Position numbers and translations under genes: made by a program | The notes under the pieces: generated by a model | Seen by the model: the letters and a program-made list of their open reading frames with translations, nothing else | Told to the model about the DNA's origin: nothing | Database searches by the model: none | Shown: positions 35,601-47,600 of the stretch, piece after piece | Numbering within the stretch: the stretch's first letter is position 1 | Layout: every line of letters begins with the position of its first letter | Assembly (NCBI GenBank): GCA_023053575.1 | Contig: JAKZAP010000014.1 | Coordinates: forward strand, 14,658,938 to 14,722,937 | Reading direction: 5' to 3' | Length of the DNA: 64,000 bases | From: Branchinecta lynchi | Taxonomy: Eukaryota > Arthropoda > Branchiopoda > Anostraca > Branchinectidae

Positions 35601-38600
35601 AACAGCAACAGCCTTCCTAATAGGTTAAATCACACCAGAGTAAAATAACTTTAGAGAGTAATTCGAAGACCTATCCTTCCCATGCATCAAAACTTCGTCG
35701 CAGCGCCGCCCAGCTCGCTTCGGGAGAGAAGCTTGAGCGAACTATTCGTATTTTGCTCTGGATCCGAGCCAGTGCTCGCTGACGATTGGTCAAATTTCAG
35801 TAGGGATGTTCATGTCTGTTAGCGGAGCTAGTGTTGCTGCGATCTGACTGTGTGTCACTTTTTCAAAGTTAGCTCATTACTTTTGCTCTGAATCCCACTG
35901 AAGATCTGGGAACTCACTTGGGATGGACTAGAGGAACTTCAAGAACGAGGTCCTCTGGAATCTCGAAGAACTTGGCTTCTCCGTCGCCAGCCTGTACAAC
36001 CAATGGGAGGACGTCGAACTGCGTTCCTTTACCCACCCAGCCGAGACGCTGGCACACCTGAAAAGGACGAACTCTATGATCGTGTTCCACGCTACTTACC
36101 GTAGGTACTATGCATGACGTCACGAATGTTGGCTTTTTGGCTTCGAGGCTGGAACGCATTTTTCTATTTTCGCCCAAATATCATGCCATGGGCTAATCCG
36201 AACAATCACGTTACAGACTTTCGTAGTTACCAACCTTACTACCATCCCGACCATGGAAAAGCAAATAGTTACTATCTGGAGAAGGTTGGAACGGTGAGCG
36301 TAGCAACTTTTCGCGAGGTTGGAACGAAAATAGTAACTAATAGTTACTATTGTTAGAAGGGGGGAACACGCACTATGATACGAACCGAAGGCCAAAGATC
36401 TGTATCAAATCGAAGGAGTTTTGATCCAGTTTTGTTGAGCTATACGGGGTAGCGGTATCGAACCTCGAATTTACACAACCTAGAACCTGGCCTAAAAAGG
36501 GTTAGAATTAAATTTCAGTCCAGTAGAAAGGTCCTAACTGTCAAGAAAGAAATCCTGTGTGACCTAGGACTGTTTTGGACTGACCTAGGACAGAAATTTC
36601 CTTGTAAGGTTTTCGAGCCAAGTTCGAGGTCAGATAGATTCGAAGTTGGATACCCTTCCTGTACAACGGCCTGTAAAAATAGTCATATCGAACGAGTCTT
36701 GTTTCAAGCTTTGTTAAGTTGTACAACAGAGTCCCTATTATTCTTGAATTTCTTAGTTTTAGTCTGACGTTTTTATGGCACTTGCCTTCCGGCCAAGTGC
36801 CATATACCGATCACTTTTCCGTCGGTCTGTCTGTCGGTCGGTTAGTCCGGTGTTTGCGAGTTAGGGTACTTCCAGATATGCTAGGACGATGAAACTTGGC
36901 AGGCGTATTAGGGACCCGAAAAAACTAACTTGGAAATAGTCACTTGCCCGATCTGACCATCGTGGGGGGAGGGGAGGTTGCAGAATCCAGAAAATAGGGG
37001 CATGCATAACTTTCGAATGGGTCATCGGATCATAATGAAACTTGATACCTGGGAAGACCTCGTGTCTCAGATGTCTCATCTTAAGTCCGGACAGGATCCG
37101 GTGAATCTGAGGGGGAGTCGGAGGGGGAGCCGGAAATCGTGTGAAACTCTTGGAGTGGAGTGATTGGGATGAAACTTGGTGGGAAAAACTAGCACAAGCT
37201 CTAGATAAATAACTGAAAGGTCTGGACCGGATTCGGACACTGTGGGGGGGGGGGGGGTTGGATAGGGGTTCCGGGATTCCGTCGACCCGTAGTTGATGTA
37301 CTTCCAGGTGGGCTAGGACGATAAAACTTGTCAGGCATATCAGAGACCCGGCCAGATTAACTTGGAAACAGTCACTTGCCCGATCCTACCGTCGTGGGGG
37401 GACACTTGCCCGATCCTACCGTCGTGGGGGGAGGGGGAGACAGCGGAATCCGGAAGTTAGTGGCATGCGTAACTTTCGATCGGGTTATCGGATCTTAATG
37501 AAACTTGACATCTTGACAGAACTCATGTCTCAGATGTCTCGTTTCAAGTGCGGACCGGATCCGATGAATTGGGGGGGGGGGGTGGAGGGGAGAACCGGAA
37601 ATCTTGTGATACGCACAGAGTGGAGCGATCAGGATGAAACTTGATGGGAAGCACAGGCACAAGTCCTAGGTGCATCAGTGATAGAATCCGACCGGATTCG
37701 GGTACCAAGGGGTGGGATATAGGGGGGGGGGGGGTCCGGAATTCCGGTGATCGTGAGTTAAGGTACTCCCAGATGTGATAGGACGATAAAACTTTGCTGG
37801 AGCATTAGAAACTTGACATCATTGGGTTAGACATCGTCACCTCCTCCGATCCAACCATTCCTTAAAGAACTCATCTTAAGCGCAAAATATAAGAAATAAT
37901 TGTAAGCAAAATTTACTTTCTCAAGATCGCCATGAGTACATGAACCTTTTAGCCTCAAAGGTTTTGCTTAGAAATTAATGTTTAGCACCCTTAAAGTGTG
38001 CATCTTAACCGAAAAGTGAAAAAAAAACTTTTGACCATCACTTCCATCCTTTTTGTTTTCTTTTGCTTTCTGTCTCCTATTTTTATATTTAAAGTGAAAC
38101 CATAGGTTGAATTTTCAGCCCCCTTCATTTTTTCTTGTTGGAGTATTTCTTACTACATATGCTTGCAAGTGCCACATGAGCTTACAGCTCTTGTTGAACT
38201 ATGTTCTGATTTATTCTGTGCAAGTATTCCAGTGAAATTGCGTTTGACGTTGGTTGTTCGAAGAAAGAGTATACAGTGAACATTGTTTCAGACGAGCTTT
38301 GAAGAGGCCGATGGTTGATCTTATGCATTGTGTAATTATTGTTACTAAGATGACGAATTGATTGATTATAAGTATATCCGTTTATGTTTAGTGTGATTAT
38401 ACTTGACGGAGAGGTCCAATTCGGCACATGCGCTGTAAAAAAATACCTTTTTACTGAATAAATTTCTGCTCTGCCCATGGTTATGGCATAGTCACACACT
38501 GTTATTCTTTAGTAAAATGTTTTTTATTAGGATCCCATAACGAAAGTGGAGGGATACCTATGACATCGCAAAAGTTGTCCGTCTGTCCTCTGTCCGTCCG

Positions 38601-41600
38601 TCTGTCAGCACGATAACTCTCGAAGGGAACGAGATATTTTGTTGAAACTTGGTCTGAATATTCTTTGGGTCAAGTAGAAGGTCAAGTTCGTAGATGGGCT
38701 CTGTAGCCCCACATTTAGGGGTAGGGGAGTGGGTTCAAATTAAGGGCATCATTTTTCACCCGGACATATAATTTGTCTGGAATCCGTTAGAAACCGGAAA
38801 ATTGTTTGTAAGTGAAAGTTTTATTTGAAGTTGATTATATCTCTTTTATAGGAATAAGGAGATACGCTGAATTCGTTTCTGAGTTGTTTTTTTTTGCTGG
38901 ACAAGTCGTTCGCTCGGAATTCAGCCAAAACCGGAAATTCGGTCAGTGTCGTCAAAATAGATATGGCTGATAGAGGTATATCTGAACTTGGTTTTCTCAA
39001 ATGATTAGCCTGGCGAATACTGGAACTGGCGAAGACAATACCCAGTTATCTGGATCAAATACTAGATTTTTGGGATCCCATCGAAACCTTAGGTCTTTTT
39101 CCACTTTGCTATTACGATGCTAGACATTCATTTGTAAGAAAAACTCTTAGGGCACGAATGATCACGGGCCGTTGGAGATAGTGACAAATATTATTTTAGT
39201 CAATAGTGCACTTTGCGGTGAAAAGAATACGGCTAAGATATACGGCACAGACCTACGACTGTGTTTAACATTCACAGATCGGGCACTGGTTGGTATCACA
39301 CTGTATATGCACATGCCTTAAATCTTCGGTTTGAAGTTCTTATTTTTTATTGTTGGCCATCGTTATTTTCTTTCCTTTTATCTTCTTTCTTTAGAAACGA
39401 ACGACAATATTGCGGGATCGACTAAAACCAGGAAGGGAAGGGAACGCGAGAAAAGCAGGAAGACATACTAAAACCAGTAGTAAGGGCATACTAAAACGAG
39501 GAAGGGCATACTAAAATGAGGAAGGCTGTCGCCAGAATTCGCCACACCGTTCCCTTCCTCTATTTTGTATTCTTGAGGGGTAGGCAACTTCTCAAATTAA
39601 AAGTTCACCATCCCTTCCTCGTTTTAGTATCCTGACATGGATAGGCATTAAGTTCAGTGAGGGGTCAGCAACTATAAAAATTGCAGTTCACCTTTTCATT
39701 TCTCGTTCTGACGGTAGGCAACTAAAATCCTCCGAGGCCAGCGAGGGGTCGGCAACTAAGATATTTCAAGTCTACCATTTCCTTCCTCGTTTTGTAATAC
39801 CTCGAAAGTACTGAAACGAGGAAGGAGGTTTTAAATTAGTCTTCTTTGAGGGATCGCCAACTTTTTAAATTCAAAGTTCACCATCCCTTCCTCGATTTAG
39901 TACCTTGAAAGTAATAAAACGAGGAAAGAAACTGGACTTTTTTAAATTAATCTTCTTTGCAACTAAAATCCTCCAGAGTTCAGCGAGGGGTCGGCAACTA
40001 TACAAATTGTAATTCACCTTTTCATTTTTCGTTGTGACGGTAGGCGATTCAAATCCTCAGAGTCCAGCGAGGGGTCGGCAACTAAGATATTTCAAGTCCA
40101 CCTTTCCTTCCTCGTTTTAGTACCTTGAAAGTAATAAAACGGGGAAGGAAACGGTGGAATTGAAATATCTTAGTTGCCGACCCCTCGCTGCACTGAGAAT
40201 TTAGTTGCTAACCCCTCAAAGCACTAAAACGAGGAAGGGAACGATGAACTAAGAATTTTGATAGTTGCCGACCCCTCAAAGAAGAATAATTTAAAATTTC
40301 CGAAAATGAGGAAGGGATGGTGAACTTTGAATTTAAAAAGTTGCCGACCCCTTTCAAGAAGACTAATTTAAAATATCCAATTTCCTTCCTCGTTTTAGTA
40401 CTTTCAAGGTACTAAAACGAGGAAGGCAATGGTGGACTTGAAATATCTTAGTTGCCCACCCCTCGCTGGCCTTGGAGGATTTTAGTCGCCTACCCGTCAG
40501 AACAAGAAATGAAAAGGTGAATGTAATTTTTATAGTTGCCGACCCCTCACTGAACTTAGGCCAGGATGCGAAAACGAGGAAGAGATGGTGAACTTTGGCT
40601 TTGAAAAGTTGTCAACCCCTCAAAAAATACTAATTAGAGGAAGGGAACGGTGCGGCGAATTCTGGCAACAGCCTTCCTCGTTTTAATGTACCCTTCCTCG
40701 TTTTAGTCTACCCTTCCTGGTTTTAGTATGCCTTCCTGCTTTTCTCGCGTTCCCTTCTCTTCCTGGTTTTAGTCGATCCCCAATATTGCGTCACATAAGT
40801 GGGTGGATACGGATACCTTCACCAATAGCCATTGTGTGTTGGATAGTAGGTATTATATAACAACTATGTTGAACAGATAGAAACTGAGACAAAGATGGGA
40901 GTGGTGTGTTACACAATCAGAGTAAGAGAAAAGCTCTAATATCCAAGAGAAATTTTCATATTTTGTGTATCTACTTAAACATGGGCAGATCACTCACGGA
41001 TGTCAACACATGAAGCGAAATGGTGACTTTGCTGCTTTATGTCGTTCGACCTTAGTAGGGACGTAACCCCGAGCCTTCTAACTGCGAGTTGTCCGCGAAA
41101 CGTCCTCGACGACAGGGGCGTCACGACTGGGGTGGAGGGGGGGATGCCCCCAATTTTGTCGGCCAGTCCGTAAAAAATAACCGAGTCGGCGCGAAGCACC
41201 ACGATTTTTCGTCAAAACAGTTGTTTTTTCTCTGGAAACAGTCGTTTATTCTGAGCATCAGTCGACTTTTCGACAAAACAGTCGGTTTTTCTGAAAATCG
41301 GTAGATTCTTTCTAGAAAAACAGATGGTCAAAATTACCCGCCAGTCGGTAAATGCCTTGCCCCCCACCCCTCCCAACCATTTTGGCTAGTAACGCCTCTG
41401 CCCGACGAAACTCCATCATGAAGAAAACCATCTTCATGACAAAGTGTTCTCAAGGCAAAACGTCCCCGTAGAGGGAATTCCCTGAAAAAACGTCCCCGAC
41501 TTGTTTCAGGACTTCGAGATTTTCATCAGACAGCACGGACCAACATAGAGACTTGTTCGTTGACTGTGTGAAGCCGCGAAATATGTCAAAGAAGAAGAAG

Positions 41601-44600
41601 AATAATTACTCCTCAAAAGGCTCCTGACTCTCAACTCTTGAGGAAGAAGAAGAAAATTAGAAGAGGGGTCTTGCCTTTTCGACGGCTTGCGGATTAAATC
41701 ATTTTTTCAACGCGGACTAATTTATGTCCTCGTCATGGGAACAATATATTATCTTCTTGAAGAAAACGCAACTACTTAGCAGACTTAATAATTCTGTTTC
41801 ATTTCGTTCGTTTATTATACTCAATCTAATTGATCTTTTATTTTTCGCTATTATTTGAACTTATAAAATAACTTATTATAGCCTATCTTCTTCTATATTT
41901 AACTATTTTTTCTTTAGAGATGCAACTCATTGATCATTCAAGGACCGGTCTTGCTTATATTACTGCATCTATAAGGCCTAATAATTTCATCCAGTCATTC
42001 CGAGGTATCGATATTCGTCTGCCATTTCTGGCCACCCTAACGGCAATGAGCTCTTTCATGTAGTGTCCCTATCCGCCTGTTTTCGAGCCACATTAGGCTC
42101 CACTTGTTCTTTACGAAGAGTTTCTTCAGCATATAGCCACTATGAAGCTGTCGTCAAGAAGGCTTCCAGAATTGGCCATATTCCTGTTCAGCGCTTCCAA
42201 GCGGACTAATTTCTGTTAATCCCCCCATGCCTCACCGTCATTACTTGGATCAGACATGGCAAAATAGATCCACAGGTTAGTGAGTGGAAAACCTGTCATC
42301 TGTCACCGGTGTCCCAGGTAATGGAGGTTTTACATATGTTTTAGCAGCAGAAAGGTAAAGCGACCCACTACCCTATGGATTCGACTTTTTACTATGTCTA
42401 CACAAGTGTTGGGGTCACTTTCACTTTCTGCTGCTGAAACATATCCAAAACCTCCAATTACTGGAACACAGATGACAGGTTTTCCACTTACTAACCTGTG
42501 GATCTATTTTACCATGTCTGATCAAAACAATGACGGTGAGGCATGGGGGGATTAACAGAAACTAGTCCGCTTGGAAGCGCTGAACAGGAATATGGCCAGT
42601 TGCTGGTATCATCAGAAGAAACTTCTCGTGCGAGGACGACAAAAAGCTTGATGCGCTCTATAAGTCACTTGTCCGCCCGATTCTCGAGTATGGACACTAC
42701 TCTACAAGACCATAGTATAACAATGACATAGATGCTCTCGAAAATGTTCAGCGGAGGATGACCAAATTCTCTCCCAGATTACGTTTCCTTCCCTACGAAG
42801 AGCGGCTTTGCAAGCTTGAAATCCCAACACTCGCCATATATTCCATCGTGGTGATCTTATTGAAATTATGGACCCATAAACTTTCTGTAAAACATTACAG
42901 GAAATTTATGGGTCCCTGTTGAAATGTACAAGCTCTGCAATGGAGCCTATGACAACGTACCAGCCGAGAGAATCGTGCAGTTTAATATTAATTCATTAAT
43001 ATTAGGCAGTTTTATCTTCGAGGACACCAACACAAAGTTGGGACGGAACACTTTTATAAGGACATGGGCCGCTGGACTTTCGGCAACCGAGTGGTCCAGC
43101 ACTGGAACAACTTACCAGAGAGAGTAATCTGCTCCACAAACCTACTGACATTCAAGAAGGAAGTTGATGCATTGTGCACATTTAGAAGAAATGTAAAATT
43201 AAGAATTTTGTAGAGGCTTAACGGCCTGCCATCCAATTTGCGAATATATTATAAATATTATTATTTATTTATTAGATAATAATTTCTGTATTTATCAGAA
43301 CCTGGTTTTGCAAGTTTGCCTTGTCTCATCAGTACCAAGGGGAACGAAAGGGTCTTTTTTAATCTTCGAAAAACCCTGAAGAGTAAAGTTAATAGAAACT
43401 GTAAATATGTAAAGTTGATCTTGATCAAAACTTCTTCGACTTCTGCTATAAAATTTGAGCGAGAAGGGCTGAAATCTGACAGTCTACTTATGCATTGCAA
43501 TTCAACAATGCAGGCTTTTGTTGAAATTAAAATTTTCCGCGTATAGGCGAATTTCGGGTTGTCGCGCAAGCAGTGCACATTTTGAAAGTCAATACTAGAG
43601 CCCCGAATAAAAAACACAAAATCACTAAGGTACGTCAAAATAATTCAGTATGTTTAAATATCAGATGTAACAAGACCAAAGGTTTCGACGGGATCCCAAA
43701 ATTTTAATATTTGCTCCCGACAATTCGGTCTTGTAGATATTCGGTCTTCAGCAGACTTCTTAAACATTTTTACTTTTAAGACTTACTTTTAAGGCCAATG
43801 GTAATAATCGGGGAAGACCAAGTTCGTATTGGACAGTGCAAACCGGATACGCCGGCTGAATTTCAACAAAATCAGATACATTCAAATATCCGTTTTGCGC
43901 TGTCAAATATTTAAATATGGATTAAGCATATGGTTTACCCTGTAGCCCACGTCGTATCTCCTTCCTTCCTTGCTTCTGCCCAATTTCCAGTTTTGGCCGG
44001 ATTCGGGACAAACTACTTGTCTGGCAAAAAACTAAAGCTAAAAAACAAATTAGCATGTCTCCTTACCCCTACATCCAACCTCTAATGAACTTCAGATTAA
44101 ACTTTTACTTTTAACAAATTTTCCGGTTCAGCCGGATTCCGAGCTATCTATACATCTGGTTAGAAAATGATTGTCATATGCGAATTCAGCATCTCTTCTT
44201 ACCCACATATCGAACATCTTATTAAATTTAAATACAACTTTTATTTACAACAAATTCTCCGGTTTTGGCCGGATTCCGGCCGAACTAGTTTCCGGTGAGA
44301 AAATAAATTTCATATTCGGACTCAACACGTCCCCTTGCACCTAAATCGAACCTCTAATCAACTTCATATTAAACTTTTACTTTTCACACATTTTCCGGTT
44401 TCGCCGGATTCAGGGTGAACTATTTGTCCGGCGAGAAAATAAATTTCATATTCGAATTCAGGATGTCTCCTTACCCCTAAACCAACTATCTCAATAGCTT
44501 TCAAAAAATATTTGTGTTGCCCCTTAATTTGAAACCCCTCCCCCACCCTCAAATATAGGGCTACAAAACCCATCTTCGAACTTGACCTGTACTTTAACCC

Positions 44601-47600
44601 AAAGGATCCTCCTACCAAGTTTCATCAAAATATCTCAATCCCTTCGAGAGTTATCGTGCGGACAGACGGACAACCTTTGCGATGTCATAGGTATCCACTT
44701 ACGTTTTGGGATCCCAAAAAGAAGCTGCCTTTTCAGTTGGAGTTTAAGCAACCTAGAACTGAAACCCGAGACAAGACAGGAGGCATTGGGTGTTTTTCGG
44801 GAAACGGCACACTGGCCCCGCACCTGTTATTTTGCGCCATAAGAATGTCTCTAGGAGTGTATTCCACCCTTCTAACAATAGTAACTATTTGTTACTATTT
44901 TTGTTCCAACCTCGTAAAAAGTTACTACGCTGACTATTCCAGCCCCTCTCGAACTAGTAACTATTTGCTTACCACGCTCGAGAGCGTAGTAAGCGTGGTA
45001 ACTACGCATCACTGTAACGTGATTAGTCGGATTTGCCCGCGGCATGATGTTCTGCTGGAAAATAGAAAAAGAGTCCCAGCCTTGACGGAAAAAAGCCAGA
45101 ATTTGTGACGTCATGCGTAGTAAGTGGATTTTTCCGTAGGCATACCATTGAGATAAAAATTTAGTGAAAAATAGAGGAAACATACATCGGCGCTCTGTCG
45201 GCGCTACTATTCGGCAAACTACGGTAAATAGGGTGGAACGCGCTCTAGATCTCCGTGAACTTGTTTCAACTCGGATCATGCGCCTGAAGACCAAGGTGAA
45301 CTATTAAATCTATGCTTGATGGCGTTTCATTGGAATCGGTTTTCAGCGCGGACGTCTTACAACAAAACAATGATTGCAGTTTACATGATCATACAATTAT
45401 GGGACATGGAAGCCGAATATAAAACGAAAGAACTTACCTCTGTCAACTCTACATTAGCCGGATCACCCATAACTGAACCATCGGGTTGTTTGTACCCAGC
45501 GTACCCGATGAAGGTGAAGTTCCAGACGCGGAAGTCACAACGACCCGAAATGCGATGAGGGAAGATAGTAATGGCCGACCTAAAGAGAGGATAAACATTT
45601 CCCTTGAGATAAATTTTTCAGCGCCCATCACTGTCTGGAATTGGATGAAAAACTTTAGTCTGTCCTCTTTAGTCTGTCCACAAGGGTACGCAGAATATTT
45701 GTTGCCACAGTACAGGTGTTCCGTTTCTGAAACGAACACTTCAAGCAGTTCAAACAGGTATCTTTTACAAAAAAATTATACAAGGAGGTAATATTGAAAG
45801 GAATGAAAAAGAAAGTATTCTTGCATTCGCAACGTCTGGATCACCCCCCCCCCCCCCCTCCCCCCAAAGTCGCCATCAAACCAGGTCTTGGTCCGAACAA
45901 GAGATAATTTAGTGGCGCGATCCGCAAGCGCCCTCAAGATGTGGACAAGAATATCAAGCAAAAGGAACAAATTTAGCTGGTACATGAATTATAAATAAAG
46001 GAAATGTACGTTCCAAATCATATTTGACATAGCAAAACGTTTATGTCAGCTGCAATTGCATTTCCAATCTATTTCGGACCTTCTTGGCGAGGGTCCTCTT
46101 CAGACTCAAGCTGGAAAATGAACTTGTGGAATAACAACTGAAGATTCTTGCTTGTGTATCTGATTTTGTGTATTTCTTCGTGACAATTGCTTGAAATAAA
46201 AGCTGCAATTGTGCTGCGATTTCGTTTTCAACACGGCTGCTAAGTGTGTAAAGACTTTTCGCATTTGGGTTTTGGTATCACCTCTTCTTATTATTACATT
46301 AATTACATCCTGTCCCTTCTTTTCAGCTAAGATGGATATACTGCACTGTCAGAAGTTTCATAACAGATAGCGTATAACACTTTCAAGAATAACACCTTTT
46401 CACTTAGAAATAAAGTGTTATGGCCAATTAAGTTTACACTATTTCGTGCCTAGATCTCCAACAACACCTTCAATTGGTAAAAATACCAACGGGATCGAAA
46501 GAAGCATAACAGATAACATCCCAAAGTGTTATCTGTTGAAACCGCGCATCCTTCTGTTGTCGTTACGTAACTTCTGACAGTGCAGTATTTTTACCTATTG
46601 AAGGTGTTGTTGGAGATCTAGGCACGAAATAGTATAAACTTAATTGGTCAGAACACTTTATTTCAAGTGAACAGGTGTTATTCTTGAAAGTGTTATGCGC
46701 AATCTGTTATGAAACTTCTGACAGTGTGGTCGACATGTCTGCACGATTTGAAGTTCCGTACTCCGTTGATAACTATTCTTCCGCCCAGACTGATAATAAG
46801 ATGTAGCTGAAGTTATCCGTTTTATAGGGTCAAATATGAATTAAATGCAGCTTTTTCATTTATTCATTTCAATGTGTCTGCATTACTGGAGACAAGAAAG
46901 TGTGCAGGAAAATTAGGACTAAAGACGAGTTCTTACTCACGCACAAGATGCGCGTGGATGTTTAAACGAGTATGAACGCACAGATTTAAAGCACTATGGG
47001 CAATAACTATGCTTTAATTTTTTTTATAGAATGCTTCACACATACAATTGTGACTTCCACTAGAGTGCGCTTAAAAAATAAGCCGTTTTCTTGTTATCAC
47101 TTGTCATTGACTCATCGGCGGAGACGATTTCAGAGCATGGTATTGCAAGGCGCGGAAATTCAAAAACTCTCGGCCATGTACAAAAATGAATCAGTTTGTA
47201 GAGCTGAGTGATGAGAGTGCTATGGCCGCTAAAAAACCGTCTCCGTAGCTGACAGATTTCTCTAGTGTTATCTGATGAAACTTTCTGTTATTTGTAGTGC
47301 CGAAGAACATGTTGGGCCCAAACAACTGTGCCCAGTTGCCCATGAACGGGGTGTGTGGGAGAGGTGCAACTTTAGAAGTAAATTCCCAGCACTAGGATCT
47401 ACATGTACAAGGAGTTTCAACGTCCTATTTCCAGTTCTGGTCAAGTTATGAACATCATTCACTGGGCAATCTGGGCCCATTTGCCCCTGAACCGGGTTGG
47501 GCTGGGGGATGGGGCCCCTGAAAGGCACAACTAGACCCACAGTACCCACTAGTGTACCAAGTTTGAACTTGATACTTGCACTGGTTCACGAGTTATGAGC

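Noticed and set aside
39414..40781. Regularly spaced repeats that could suggest a CRISPR array
   Set aside because: Repeats occur in both orientations, spacers are themselves repeated modules, the structure is palindromic, and the host is an animal genome.
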